From the NCBI RefSeq assembly GCF_018476525.1, contig NZ_JAHCST010000001.1, positions 1 through 64,000 on the forward strand: DNA of 64,000 nt. Reading direction: 5' to 3'. The stretch is from Acrocarpospora catenulata. GTDB lineage: Bacteria > Actinomycetota > Actinomycetes > Streptosporangiales > Streptosporangiaceae. This document shows, one piece after another, positions 33,762-43,408 of the stretch. A program made the position numbers and the translations under genes. The stretch's first letter is position 1; each line of letters starts with the position of its first letter. Under the pieces are notes generated by a model. It worked only from the letters and a program-made list of their open reading frames with translations. It searched no databases and was not told where the DNA came from.

Positions 33762-35522
33762 ATGCCCGAACGGCTGATCCGTACGAGCTACCTGGACCCG
33801 ACGGTCAACCCGCCCGAGCCGCGGCAGGGCGACACCGGGCTGCACGAGAGCCGGCAGGACCAGGAGGGGTACTTCGAGCCGCTGCACCGGCTGCACGGTG
33901 CCACCCTGCACGGCTGGGGGGTGGCCTCCGGGCTCCAGGTGGCCGCCACGTTGGGACAGCCGGGGCTGCGGGTGCTGCCGGGGGCGGCGCTGGACGGGAA
34001 GGGGCGGTTGATCTCCCTGGCCGCGGGCGGTCACGCGAAACTGCCGGACGAGGAGCTGGTGCCGGTGACCGAGACCGGAGTCCGCCTGCCCACGACGGGG
34101 GTGACCGGTGAGCGGTACGTCACGATCGGCTGGGGGGAGGCGTTCGACTACACCGGGGTGGGCTCTGGCGTGTTCAACACCGAGACCACGCCCGTGTTCC
34201 GGCTGCGTGACCTCGCCTCCTACGCCTACGACGGAGAGCAGATCATCATCGCCCAGGTCACGTTCGACCAGGGCAAGGTGATCGCCCTGCGGGAGGGCCG
34301 GCAGGCCACCGGCATCTCCCTGGAACGGATCGACCTCCTGCGACCGGCCGTGACCAGGTCGGGCGCCGAATCGGTGCTCGGCCACGAGACGGCGGCCGCG
34401 CTGCGGGCGGCGCGTGACGGCGGACTGGTGCTGGACGCCCAGAAACTGGTCGTGCACCACCAGGGCGGTGTCACGCCGATGCTGTGGCTGGACGCCGCCT
34501 CCCGGCGGATGGGCGTGGGAACCGCCGAACCGGCGGCCGACCTCGACGTCCGCGGCGTCTCCGTGTTCCGCGAGGGGGTCGGCATCGCAACCACCACCCC
34601 GGAGGCGACGCTCGACGTCAACGGCACCACGGTGGTCCGCAACGGGGCGATCATGCCATCGGCCGGCAACAGCGAGTCGGCCGGCATCCTGTTCCCGCGC
34701 GACCCCGGCGGCGGCGCCGCCGACCGGGCGTACATCCGCTACTTCCCGGTCAGCGGGGAGAACACCAAACTGGTGATCGGCAATGACAACGATCCCGAGG
34801 ACGCGATCGCCTTCCGCCAGGGCGATGTCGACCTGATGCTCATGGTCCGCGGCAATGTCGGCATCGGCACCGACAATCCGGTCGCCAAGCTGGAAGTGCG
34901 CCAGTGGGAGTCGGACAGCACCGCGGTGATCGGCCAGTCGTACGACTCCTTCGGCGTCATGGCGATCAGCGACCACGGTCCCGCCCTGTACGCCTCCGGC
35001 TATCCGGCCGCCCGCTTCAACGGGGACGTCCACATCACCGGGCGGCTGGTCGGCGGTTACGGCGTGTCCACGATCGACCATCCGCTTGATCCGGCGGGCC
35101 GCTACCTGAGCCACAGCGCCGTCGAGAGCGACGAGATGAAGAACGTCTACGACGGCGAGGCCGTCCTCGACGAGAACGGTACGGCCGAGATCACACTGCC
35201 GGACTGGTTCGAGGCCCTGAACGGGCGGTTCCGCTACCAGTTGACCCCGATCGGCGGCCCCGCCCCGAACCTGCACGTGGCCCGGAAGTTGTCCGGCAAC
35301 AGCTTCACCGTCGCCGGGGGAGAGCCGGGCAGCGAGATCTGCTGGCTGGTGACGGGTCTCCGGCAGGACCCGCACGCGCTGGCCAATCCGCTGGTCGTGG
35401 AGAGCGACAAGGCAGGCGAGGAGCACGGCAGGTACCGGCATCCGGAAGCGTACGGCGCCGATTCCTCCCTCGGCATCATGGCGGCCGGCCCGCGGCCCGC
35501 CTTCGGGACCGCACAGGAGTGA
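33762..35522 (+). CDS. eCIS tail fibre paralogue 1 (586 residues)
   Basis: First of three tandem paralogues. The N-terminal module (residues about 1-215) starts IRTSYLDPTVNPPEPRQGDT and is shared by all three; it probably anchors to the baseplate. The middle is variable and contains beta-helical fibre repeats (ATLDVNGTTVVRNG, NVGIGTDNPVAKLEV). The C-terminal module starts at IDHPLDPAGRYLSHSAVESD and is again nearly identical in all three. It has a RIRYQLTPIGGPAPNLHVA-like segment (here RFRYQLTPIGG). The central part is unique to this copy and includes RAYIRYFPVSGENTKLVIGN. Receptor binding is inferred from position and repeats. Confidence 0.82.
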   Translation: MPERLIRTSYLDPTVNPPEPRQGDTGLHESRQDQEGYFEPLHRLHGATLHGWGVASGLQVAATLGQPGLRVLPGAALDGKGRLISLAAGGHAKLPDEELVPVTETGVRLPTTGVTGERYVTIGWGEAFDYTGVGSGVFNTETTPVFRLRDLASYAYDGEQIIIAQVTFDQGKVIALREGRQATGISLERIDLLRPAVTRSGAESVLGHETAAALRAARDGGLVLDAQKLVVHHQGGVTPMLWLDAASRRMGVGTAEPAADLDVRGVSVFREGVGIATTTPEATLDVNGTTVVRNGAIMPSAGNSESAGILFPRDPGGGAADRAYIRYFPVSGENTKLVIGNDNDPEDAIAFRQGDVDLMLMVRGNVGIGTDNPVAKLEVRQWESDSTAVIGQSYDSFGVMAISDHGPALYASGYPAARFNGDVHITGRLVGGYGVSTIDHPLDPAGRYLSHSAVESDEMKNVYDGEAVLDENGTAEITLPDWFEALNGRFRYQLTPIGGPAPNLHVARKLSGNSFTVAGGEPGSEICWLVTGLRQDPHALANPLVVESDKAGEEHGRYRHPEAYGADSSLGIMAAGPRPAFGTAQE

Positions 35523-35640
35523 CGCATGGCCGAGAGACTTGTCCGCACGAGCTACCTGGACCCCACGGTCAATCCGCCCGAGCCGCGGCAGGGTGACACC
35601 GGGCTGCACGAGAGCCGGCAGGACCAGGAGGGGTACTTCG
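35508..35640 (+). repeat. Nearly identical gene-start repeat of fibres 2 and 3 (second copy 37374-37506)
   Basis: The 133 bases covering the end of one fibre gene, the junction ACAGGAGTGACGC and the first 38 codons of the next gene recur at 37374-37506 with two differences visible by eye (C/G at the YLD/YVD codon and T/C in the Asn codon). Conservation across the stop, spacer and start shows a recent duplication or recombination at this point. Fibre 1's start (33762 onward) is similar but diverges more. Confidence 0.85.
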
Positions 35641-37388
35641 GGCCGCTGCACCGCATGCACGGCTCGGAGTTGCACGGCTGGGGGGTGACGTCGGGGCTGG
35701 GCGTATCGGCCACGATCGGCGCCGCCGGGTTGCGGGTGCTGCCGGGGGTGGCGCTGGACGCGCAGGGGCGGCTGCTTCCGCTGACCCCGGGCGGCCACGC
35801 CAAGCTGGGCGACGGCACGCTGGCGCCGGTGTCCGAGGGCGGGGCGGCGCTGGCCACGGCAGGGGTGGGCACGGAGGCGTACGTCACGATCGGCTGGGGG
35901 GAGACGTTCGACCACACCGGTGTGGGCGCGGGTGTGTTCAACACCGAGACCACTCCGATTCTGCGCCTGGTGCCCACCGCCGGATTCGCGCACGAGGGGG
36001 CGGAGATCGTCCTGGCCAGAGTCGCCCTCGACGCGGCCGGCCGGGTGACGGCGCTGGACCAGGGTCTCCGCCGGGTCACCGCGATCTCGGTGGACCGGGT
36101 GGAGTTCCGGCGTCCGAAAGCGGTCAGGTCCGGCGACGCTGTCACCGTCGCCCATGAGCCGTCCGCGGAGTTGCGTGCGCTGCGTGACGGCGGGCTGGTG
36201 CTGGAGGCGCAGCCGTTGGCGGTCCAGCCTCTGGGCGGCGGTGATTCGACGCTGTGGGTGGACCCCGCCTCCGGCCGGGTGGGCATCGGGACCTCCAACC
36301 CGAAGGTGCCGCTCGACGTCAACGGCGGTGCCGTGGTCCGTGACCGGCTCCGCGTCGGGCAGACACTCGGTACGGTGCCACTGCCCGACATCGATCTCGA
36401 CCCCCACGTCTTCCGCCCGAAGGTCTCCGGCGGTGCCTTTGTCGTGCACACCGAGGCACTCGGCCGGGTGCACGCCATCGACGCGGGCGGCTTCGGCTTC
36501 GAGAACCCCGATGGCACGTCGAAGACCGGCAACGTGCCGCTGCTCGCGCAGTCCGACTCCACGGCGATCGGGATACTCAACGGCAGCGGGCGGCAGGCGT
36601 TCGCGATCAACATCGACGCCAACGCCGGCACCGCTGCCGGGCGCGGCGTTCCCACGTTCTACGACAAGTACGACGGCAACTGGCACCCGGCGATCAGCCT
36701 CAAGAACGGCAATGTCGGCATCGGAACCTACCACCCCGGCACGAAGCTGGAGGTGTACAGCGAAGAGCCGAACACCGCGGCGGTGTTCGCCACGTCCATC
36801 CGCAACAGCGGCGTCTACGCGCACAGCGCGGAGGGCACCGGCCTGGTGGCGAGCGGTGCGATCAGGGCCGCTCTGTTCTGGGGCAACGTCGAGGTCCAGG
36901 GAAGGCTGACCAAGAGCGATCTCCAGTTCAAGATCGACCATCCACTCGATCCGGAACGGCGGTACCTGAGCCACAGCGCCGTCGAGAGCGACGAGATGAA
37001 GAACGTCTACGACGGCGAAGTGGTCCTGGACGAGAACGGCGCGGCCGAGATCGTCCTGCCGGACTGGTTCGAGGCGCTGAACGAGCGGATCCGCTACCAG
37101 TTGACCCCCGTCGGCGGCCCCGCCCCGAACCTGCACGTGGCCCGCAAGCTGTCGGGCAACAGCTTCGCCATCGCCGGGGGAGAGCCGGGCAGCGAGGTCT
37201 GCTGGCAGGTCACCGGGGTCAGGCACGATCCGTACGCGCTGGCCAACCCGCTGTTCGTGGAGACCTCCAAGGAAGGGGAGGAGCAGGGCAGGTATCTGCA
37301 TCCGGAACCGCACGGCAAGGCCGCCGACCTCGCCCTCGGCATGCTCGCGGTGGGCCGGGAACTCGCCTTCAGGACCGCACAGGAGTGA
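35526..37388 (+). CDS. eCIS tail fibre paralogue 2 (620 residues)
   Basis: Second paralogue, three bases after the first. It shares the N-terminal anchor (VRTSYLDPTVNPPEPRQGDT) and the C-terminal module, while the central region differs. It contains VGIGTSNPKVPLDVNGGAVV, a segment with the HAIDAGGFGFENPDGTSKTG pattern also found in copy 3, and a VYAHSAEGTGLVASGAIRAA stretch. The beginning is almost base-for-base identical to copy 3 but less so to copy 1, so copies 2 and 3 are the more recent duplication or have been homogenised. Confidence 0.82.
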   Translation: MAERLVRTSYLDPTVNPPEPRQGDTGLHESRQDQEGYFGPLHRMHGSELHGWGVTSGLGVSATIGAAGLRVLPGVALDAQGRLLPLTPGGHAKLGDGTLAPVSEGGAALATAGVGTEAYVTIGWGETFDHTGVGAGVFNTETTPILRLVPTAGFAHEGAEIVLARVALDAAGRVTALDQGLRRVTAISVDRVEFRRPKAVRSGDAVTVAHEPSAELRALRDGGLVLEAQPLAVQPLGGGDSTLWVDPASGRVGIGTSNPKVPLDVNGGAVVRDRLRVGQTLGTVPLPDIDLDPHVFRPKVSGGAFVVHTEALGRVHAIDAGGFGFENPDGTSKTGNVPLLAQSDSTAIGILNGSGRQAFAINIDANAGTAAGRGVPTFYDKYDGNWHPAISLKNGNVGIGTYHPGTKLEVYSEEPNTAAVFATSIRNSGVYAHSAEGTGLVASGAIRAALFWGNVEVQGRLTKSDLQFKIDHPLDPERRYLSHSAVESDEMKNVYDGEVVLDENGAAEIVLPDWFEALNERIRYQLTPVGGPAPNLHVARKLSGNSFAIAGGEPGSEVCWQVTGVRHDPYALANPLFVETSKEGEEQGRYLHPEPHGKAADLALGMLAVGRELAFRTAQE

Positions 37389-37391
37389 CGC

Positions 37392-39362
37392 ATGGCCGAG
37401 AGACTTGTCCGCACGAGCTACGTGGACCCCACGGTCAACCCGCCCGAGCCGCGGCAGGGTGACACCGGGCTGCACGAGAGCCGGCAGGACCAGGAGGGGT
37501 ACTTCGAGCCGCTGCACCGCATGCACGGCTCGCAACTGCACGGCTGGGGGGTGGCCTCCGGGCTGGAGGTCACCGCCACGATCGGCGCGACCGGGCTGCT
37601 GGTGCTGCCGGGGGTGGCGCTGGACGCGCGGGGCCGGTTGATCCCGCTGGTCGTCGGCGGCCACGCCAAGCTGGAGCAGGAGATGCTGGTCCCGGTGACC
37701 GGAGCCGGGGTGGCGCTGGCCACGGCCGGCCGGTCCGGGGAGCATTACGTCACGATCGGCTGGGCGGAGACGTTCGACTTCACCGGGGTCGGGTCGGGCG
37801 TGTTCAACACCGAGACCACCCCCCTGCTCCGGCTGCGCGCGACCTCCGCCGTCCCCGACGACGGCGAGGAGATCATCCTGGCCTGGGTGGACCTCGACGG
37901 CGGCGCGGTGACGAACACGGCCGTGGACAACCGGCGAGCCACCGGGATCTCGGTCGACCGGATCGAACTGCTCAGTGGCTTCGACAACATGGACGCCGAC
38001 CCGGGAACCCCGGTCAGCGTCCGCCACGGACGAGCCGCCCGATTGCGCGCCTTCGGCGGCGGCGCGGTGAGCCTGGAGACGCCCCAGCTCTCCGTTCGCA
38101 ACGCGACGAGCTCGCCGTTCCTCACCGTGAACACGGCCACCGGCCGGCTGGGCGTGAACACCACCGCGCCGAGGGCCACCCTCGACGTGGACGGCACGAC
38201 CGTACTGCGGGACAACTCCGTACCGCCGCCGTCGGCAGCAGAGGGGACGCTGCACGTGATCGGCCGCACCGTACTGCAGCCGGCCGACCCGTCGGTCCCC
38301 CAGAACACCCTGGACGTGCGGGGCTTCGCCCTGGTCCGGGGCTTTCTCGGCATCGGCAAGGCGACGCCGCCGGAGACCACCCTGGACGTGAACGGCGGCG
38401 CCTTCATCCGGGGACCGGTGGGTGTCGGACGGTCCCAGCCGCTGGCCCAGGTGCACGCCGTCGACCAGGGCGGCTTCGAGAGCGAGGACCCCCAAGGCTT
38501 CCTCAACGCCAGCAACATTCCGTTCCTCGCCCATGCCAAGAGCGACGGCCAGACGGCGTTCGGCGCGGTCAACGCCAGCGGCCGGCCGGCGTTCGCGATC
38601 AGCATCGACCACGACGCGGGCACCCCCGCCGCCCGCGGCGTACCGGCGTTCTGGGACAAGTTCAACGGCGCCTGGCACATGGCGTTCAGCATCAAGAACG
38701 GCAACCTCGCCGTCGGCCACAAGGAGCCCGCCGCGCGGCTGGACGTCCTGGGCGGACCGACGCAGAGCGACATCGCGATGCGGGTGTCGTCGGACAAGGG
38801 CGTCGGCATCCACGTGTTCAGCGAGGTCAGCGGAATCCCCCTGATCATCGGCGGCCGGAAGTGGGCGGCCTGGCTGAACGGGGACGTCGACCTCAAGGGC
38901 ACGTTGTTCAAGACCAATCTCCAGTTCAAGATCGACCATCCGCTCGACCCGGCGGGCCGGTATCTCAGCCACAGCGCCGTCGAGAGCGACGAGATGAAGA
39001 ACGTCTACGACGGCGAGGTCGTCCTGGACGGGAACGGCGTGGCCGAGATCGTGCTGCCGGCCTGGTTCGAGGCGCTGAACGAGCGGTTCCGCTACCAGTT
39101 GACCCCCATCGGGCGCCCCGCCCCGAACCTGCACATCGCCCGGGAGCTGTCGGGCAACAGGTTCGCGATCGCCGGAGGCGATCCCGGGACCAAGGTCTGC
39201 TGGCAGGTGACCGGGGTCAGGCACGATCCGTACGCGCTGGCCAACCCCCTGGTGGTGGAGAGCGACAAGGAGGGCGAGGAGCACGGCCGCTACCGGCACC
39301 CGGAGCCACACGGTGAGACCTCCGACCGGGCAGTCGACTACGGCATGTACCGCCAGCCATGA
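37392..39362 (+). CDS. eCIS tail fibre paralogue 3 (656 residues)
   Basis: Third and longest paralogue, again three bases after its neighbour. Besides the common anchor and C-terminal module it has more fibre-type repeats (RLGVNTTAPRATLDVDGTT, LGIGKATPPETTLDVNGGAF) and a central HAVDQGGFESEDPQGFLNAS segment related to copy 2. The stop overlaps the ATG of the AAA+ ATPase gene. Length variation between the three copies comes from the middle region, as expected if that part determines binding specificity. Confidence 0.82.
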   Translation: MAERLVRTSYVDPTVNPPEPRQGDTGLHESRQDQEGYFEPLHRMHGSQLHGWGVASGLEVTATIGATGLLVLPGVALDARGRLIPLVVGGHAKLEQEMLVPVTGAGVALATAGRSGEHYVTIGWAETFDFTGVGSGVFNTETTPLLRLRATSAVPDDGEEIILAWVDLDGGAVTNTAVDNRRATGISVDRIELLSGFDNMDADPGTPVSVRHGRAARLRAFGGGAVSLETPQLSVRNATSSPFLTVNTATGRLGVNTTAPRATLDVDGTTVLRDNSVPPPSAAEGTLHVIGRTVLQPADPSVPQNTLDVRGFALVRGFLGIGKATPPETTLDVNGGAFIRGPVGVGRSQPLAQVHAVDQGGFESEDPQGFLNASNIPFLAHAKSDGQTAFGAVNASGRPAFAISIDHDAGTPAARGVPAFWDKFNGAWHMAFSIKNGNLAVGHKEPAARLDVLGGPTQSDIAMRVSSDKGVGIHVFSEVSGIPLIIGGRKWAAWLNGDVDLKGTLFKTNLQFKIDHPLDPAGRYLSHSAVESDEMKNVYDGEVVLDGNGVAEIVLPAWFEALNERFRYQLTPIGRPAPNLHIARELSGNRFAIAGGDPGTKVCWQVTGVRHDPYALANPLVVESDKEGEEHGRYRHPEPHGETSDRAVDYGMYRQP

Positions 39363-41407
39363 CGAGGGAACGCGTCCGTCCGACCGCGGATGACCTCGCG
39401 CCAGAAGGGTCCGCCGAGCGGATTCTGGGCTGCCTGGAGCGGCTGGACGTCCGGCTGGCCGAGGCGGTCGCGGCGGCGCAGGCGTCGTACGGACCCGAGG
39501 CCGGGCGGGACGCCTTCCGCGGCATGCACATCGGCGCCGACGAGGTGACCCGGGTGCTGCGGCGTGCCCCCGCCGCGTCGCCGATCGGGCCGGGGACCGT
39601 CGCCGACGTCCCCGGGCTGGGCTGGCTGGCGGAGCGGTACGAACTATCGGAATTCGAGCTGAACGTGCTGCTCGTGGCGCTCGCCCCGGAGGTCGACCTA
39701 CGGTACGAGCGGCTGTACGGCTACCTCCAGGACGACGTGACCCGGCGTCGGCCGACCGTGGAGCTGACGCTCAACCTGTTGTGCCGGGGCGTCGCCGAGA
39801 AGCTGCGGCGGCGATCCGACTTCGCCGCCGACGCGCCGCTGCTGCGGCACCGGCTGGTGCGGCTGGTCGCCGACCCCCACCAGGTGGAGCCGTCGCTGCT
39901 GGCCCGGTACGTCGTGCCGGACGAGCAGATCGTCGATGTGCTCCTCGACGCCTCCGGCCTGGACCACCGCCTGGCCGCCTGGTGCCGGCTGGTCCACGCC
40001 GCCGGGAACCCGGGCTGGGGCGCGGACCGGGTGGCCGAACTACGGGACCTGCTCTTCGCGGGCCAGCGGCTCTACCTGCGCGGCCCGCCCGGCTCCGGGC
40101 GCGGCCAGGTCACCCAGGCGGCCGCCGCCGGGCTGGGCAGGCCGCTCCTCCACGGCGACCTGGCGCTGGCCCCGGCCGACCCGGCGGCGTTCGACGAAGC
40201 CGTGGCGTGTTACCTGCGCGAGGCCGAACTGTACGGGGCGGTGCCCTACCTGGACCGGGCCGACACGCTCGACGGGCATCGGCGCGACCTCATGGCCCGC
40301 GCCCTGGCCGAGGCGCCAGGGCCGGTCGTGCTGGCCGGGACCACGCCGTGGCCGCCCACCCCTGCTCCGCTGGCCGTACGGACCGTGGAGTTCGCGCCAC
40401 CGGAGGCGGCCGAGCGGCGCTCATGCTGGGCGTCCGCCCTGGCCGGACGGGCGGTGGCGGCCGGCGACCTCGACCTGCTGGCCGAGCGCTTCCCGCTCAC
40501 CCCTCGCGCGATCATGGAGGCGGCCACGGTGGCAGGCGGCGACACGCTGGCCGAGCTGTCGGTCGCGGCACGCGGCGCGGCCGGGCACGAGCTCGCGGAG
40601 CTGGCCGACCGGATCGAGCCCCGGGCGGCCTGGGCCGACCTGGTGCTGCCCGGGGACGAGGTCGCCGCGCTGCGGGAGATCTGCGCGCGGGTGGCGGGGC
40701 AGGGCCGCGTCCTGCGCGACTGGGGGTTCGGGCGCAAGATCGCCAGGGGCACCGGCATCGGTGCGCTGCTGGCCGGCCCGCCGGGGACCGGCAAGACCAT
40801 GGCCGCCGAGGTCATCGCGGGCGAGCTCCACCTGGACCTGTACCGGATCAACCTGGCCGCCGTCGTCAGCAAGTACATCGGCGAGACCGAGAAGAACCTC
40901 GACCGGATCTTCGGCGCCGCCGAGCGGGCCAACGCCATCCTCCTGTTCGACGAGGCCGACGCCCTGCTCGGCAAGCGCAGCGAGGTACGGGACGCCCACG
41001 ACCGCTACGCCAACATCGAGGTGGCGTACCTGCTCCAGCGGATGGAGGCCTACCAGGGCGTGACCCTGCTCGCCACGAACATGCGGCACAACCTGGACGA
41101 AGCGTTCACCCGCCGGCTGGCGTTCACGGTCCGGTTCCCGTTCCCGGACCAGGGGAACCGCGCCCTGATCTGGCGCGGCATCTGGCCGGAGGACGTCCCG
41201 CTCGCTCCCGGCGTCGACGCCGACGCGCTGGCCGAACGCTTCGCGCTCAGTGGCGGCCACATCAAGAACATCGCCCTGGCCGCCGCGTTCCTGGCCGGGC
41301 CGGGGCCGGTGACGATGGCCCACGTGCTGCACGCGGTGCGCCGCGAGTACCAGAAGATGGGCAAGGCTCTCACCGACGACGACCTGCTCGGGGTGGGCGA
41401 TGGCTGA
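39359..41407 (+). CDS. eCIS-associated AAA+ ATPase (Afp15-like) with degenerate first AAA domain
   Basis: The 682-residue protein has a C-terminal AAA+ domain: Walker A GPPGTGKTMAAE (about residue 474), Walker B ILLFDEADALLG (about 527), sensor LLATNMRHNLDEAFTRRL. An upstream region around residue 240 contains LRGPPGSGRGQVTQAAA, which looks like a second AAA domain whose Walker A Lys is replaced by Arg or shifted. Afp15-type ATPases assist assembly or cargo loading of eCIS particles. The ATG overlaps fibre 3's stop; its end overlaps the effector gene by eight bases. Confidence 0.92.
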   Translation: MTRERVRPTADDLAPEGSAERILGCLERLDVRLAEAVAAAQASYGPEAGRDAFRGMHIGADEVTRVLRRAPAASPIGPGTVADVPGLGWLAERYELSEFELNVLLVALAPEVDLRYERLYGYLQDDVTRRRPTVELTLNLLCRGVAEKLRRRSDFAADAPLLRHRLVRLVADPHQVEPSLLARYVVPDEQIVDVLLDASGLDHRLAAWCRLVHAAGNPGWGADRVAELRDLLFAGQRLYLRGPPGSGRGQVTQAAAAGLGRPLLHGDLALAPADPAAFDEAVACYLREAELYGAVPYLDRADTLDGHRRDLMARALAEAPGPVVLAGTTPWPPTPAPLAVRTVEFAPPEAAERRSCWASALAGRAVAAGDLDLLAERFPLTPRAIMEAATVAGGDTLAELSVAARGAAGHELAELADRIEPRAAWADLVLPGDEVAALREICARVAGQGRVLRDWGFGRKIARGTGIGALLAGPPGTGKTMAAEVIAGELHLDLYRINLAAVVSKYIGETEKNLDRIFGAAERANAILLFDEADALLGKRSEVRDAHDRYANIEVAYLLQRMEAYQGVTLLATNMRHNLDEAFTRRLAFTVRFPFPDQGNRALIWRGIWPEDVPLAPGVDADALAERFALSGGHIKNIALAAAFLAGPGPVTMAHVLHAVRREYQKMGKALTDDDLLGVGDG

Positions 41408-43382
41408 CCCGGCGGTGAAGACCGCGAAACCCGCCAAGACCGACACCGCCACCCCGGGCGGCCCGGTGGCCGAAGCCGCCAAGGCGCCGTCCGGCCCCGG
41501 CGGCGATCTGCTCGACGTCGGGCGGGCCGCCGGCAACCAGGCGGCCAATCAGGTCGCCGCCGCGCAGCAACCGGAGCCGTCCGGCGTGCTCGGCTTCCTG
41601 GCGAGTGCCGCCGTCAACCTGTTCATCCGCCAGCTCACCGGCTCCGGCCCGCAGCAGCGCATCGCCGCGGCGGCCATCCGGGGGTTCGTCTTCACCCTGG
41701 CCAAGGAAGTGTCGGCGGAGGGGGTGCGGGCGGGCCTCAAGGAACTCGCCGCGCCCAAGAACATGACGGAGTTCGCCCTGGGCTATGAGGCCGGGCTGAT
41801 CCTGGGCTTCGTCAGCCCGGTCACCGACCTGTTCGGCATCGTCGTACTCGCCGAGCAGATGCAGATGATGGCGGCCCAACTGGGGCGTGCGGCCTGGGAA
41901 CACCCCGAAAAGCTGATCGCCGAGGCCGGCGCCCTGAAAACCGACTTCCTCAACTTCCTGACCACCGCGCGGACGAAGCTCACTGCGGCCGAGCTGCTCA
42001 AACACATTGACGAGGTGACCGCCGCCGCGGAGAAGGCCGCGGGCACGGCGGGCAGCCGTGCCGCCCATGCCGTGGTCCTGCATTTCTCCGGCAAGGAGGA
42101 CGAGCAGGCCATGCGGCCCGGCGCGGCCCCGGCCGGACCGGCAGCCCAACTTGAGCACTGGGCCACCGAAACCCGCAAGAAGCTGACCAGCACGCAGTGG
42201 TCCAGGCTCGGCTACAACGTCGGCTACGACGTCGGGTTCGTGGTGAGCAACACGCTGCTGTTCGTCTTCAGCATGGGTGCCGGGGAGGCGGTGGCCGCGA
42301 TCGGCGCGAAACTGGGCCAGCTGGGCGGCCTGCTCGCCCGTGCCGGGAACACCGTCGAGAAGCTGGCCGAGGGAATCAAGGCCATCGAGGCGCTGATCGG
42401 GGCCCTGGTGAGCAAGCCCATGAAGTGGCTTGAACCGGTCATGGAGCCGTTCTTCCGGTTGCTCGAACGCCTGCGGGGCTTTCTCCGGGAACTCCTCGGC
42501 TTCGCCGAGCGGGGCGCCGCCAAGGCCGCCGTCACCGCCGTGGAAAAGGGCGCCGCCAAGGCCGCCGCCCCCAAACCGCCCGCTGCCAAGCCAACCCGCA
42601 CCGCCAAGACAGAGCCTTCAGTACGCAAACGCGTCGCCACCGAGAAACCGAAGGTGCGCGTCGCCACCGAGGAGCCCGAATCGGCGGCATTGGGCGCGTT
42701 CGAACCCGAGCCTGCCGTCCCGCTCAAGAAGAGGCCCGCACTCACCGCCACGCCCCCGCCCAAGGCCGCCGCGATGACCCCACCCGAATCCGCACCCAAG
42801 ACACCGATCACGACTCCGCCCAAGCCCGCAGCGGCCACCCCCAAGCCCGCGCCTTCCCCCAAAAAGGCGCCCAAGAAAGTCAGGAAGCCGGAACCCGAGA
42901 CGCATACAGAAGACCTGCTGATCGAGGACGCCGAAGTGCTGGCACAGCCGGGAATGAGCAAGAAGAAACCGGTCGATGAGCTTCTGCAGGAGGCGGCCGA
43001 GGGGAGGAAGTTCGAGAATCGCCTGGCTTCACCACAGCGCCATAGCCAGGTTCCCATCTATGACAAGCGGGGGCGCCGCAACCGGCTCGACTACTACGAC
43101 GACACGGCAGGCGAAATCATATCCGTCAAGAGCCTGGCCAGCGCGAACGGTCAGATCGCCTTCGTGGACGAGTTCACCATGCTGAATCACTTTCAGGAAT
43201 TCGCCCTCAAGTATCCGACTGGAGCACGAGTCGTAGAGGGCAAGCTGGCCGGAAAAACCGTGACGGGCCGCTACATACTCGAAGTCCCGCCGCAGATCTA
43301 TCCGATCCCGGATCGGATAATGGAGCTGGCTCGCGCAAGCCGAGTAACAATTCGCGACACAACCGGAAAGGTGTGGCAGTAG
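41400..43382 (+). CDS. Probable eCIS effector with nuclease-like C-terminal toxin domain
   Basis: The 660-residue protein has three parts. Residues 1-370 are helical with hydrophobic stretches (GVLGFLASAAVNLFIRQL, VVSNTLLFVFSMGAGEAVAA). Residues about 375-510 are a low-complexity Pro/Lys/Ala linker. The C-terminus (about 530-660) begins GRKFENRLA and contains RLDYYDDTAGEIISVKSL with D564, E572 and K577. This D...ISVK(S/T)L pattern matches PD-(D/E)xK-type endonuclease toxins of contact-dependent and polymorphic toxin systems. The last 400 bases are lower in G+C than the rest. No immunity gene follows. The nuclease activity and its target are inference. Confidence 0.65.
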   Translation: MADPAVKTAKPAKTDTATPGGPVAEAAKAPSGPGGDLLDVGRAAGNQAANQVAAAQQPEPSGVLGFLASAAVNLFIRQLTGSGPQQRIAAAAIRGFVFTLAKEVSAEGVRAGLKELAAPKNMTEFALGYEAGLILGFVSPVTDLFGIVVLAEQMQMMAAQLGRAAWEHPEKLIAEAGALKTDFLNFLTTARTKLTAAELLKHIDEVTAAAEKAAGTAGSRAAHAVVLHFSGKEDEQAMRPGAAPAGPAAQLEHWATETRKKLTSTQWSRLGYNVGYDVGFVVSNTLLFVFSMGAGEAVAAIGAKLGQLGGLLARAGNTVEKLAEGIKAIEALIGALVSKPMKWLEPVMEPFFRLLERLRGFLRELLGFAERGAAKAAVTAVEKGAAKAAAPKPPAAKPTRTAKTEPSVRKRVATEKPKVRVATEEPESAALGAFEPEPAVPLKKRPALTATPPPKAAAMTPPESAPKTPITTPPKPAAATPKPAPSPKKAPKKVRKPEPETHTEDLLIEDAEVLAQPGMSKKKPVDELLQEAAEGRKFENRLASPQRHSQVPIYDKRGRRNRLDYYDDTAGEIISVKSLASANGQIAFVDEFTMLNHFQEFALKYPTGARVVEGKLAGKTVTGRYILEVPPQIYPIPDRIMELARASRVTIRDTTGKVWQ

Positions 43383-43408
43383 ATGAACCGGCCGGCCGCG
43401 GAAGCGCC

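Noticed and set aside
32931-39311. A very long open frame on the minus strand across the fibre genes
   Set aside because: It is the antisense frame of G/C-biased fibre and gpI genes. The sense strand shows overlapping gene starts, ribosome sites and conserved domains; the antisense product is low-complexity and His/Arg/Gly-rich.
43373-43408. Upstream GTG start for the Pvc16-like gene
   Set aside because: The added residues (DEPAGRGSA-type) are not typical of the family; ATG 43409 begins at the conserved helix.
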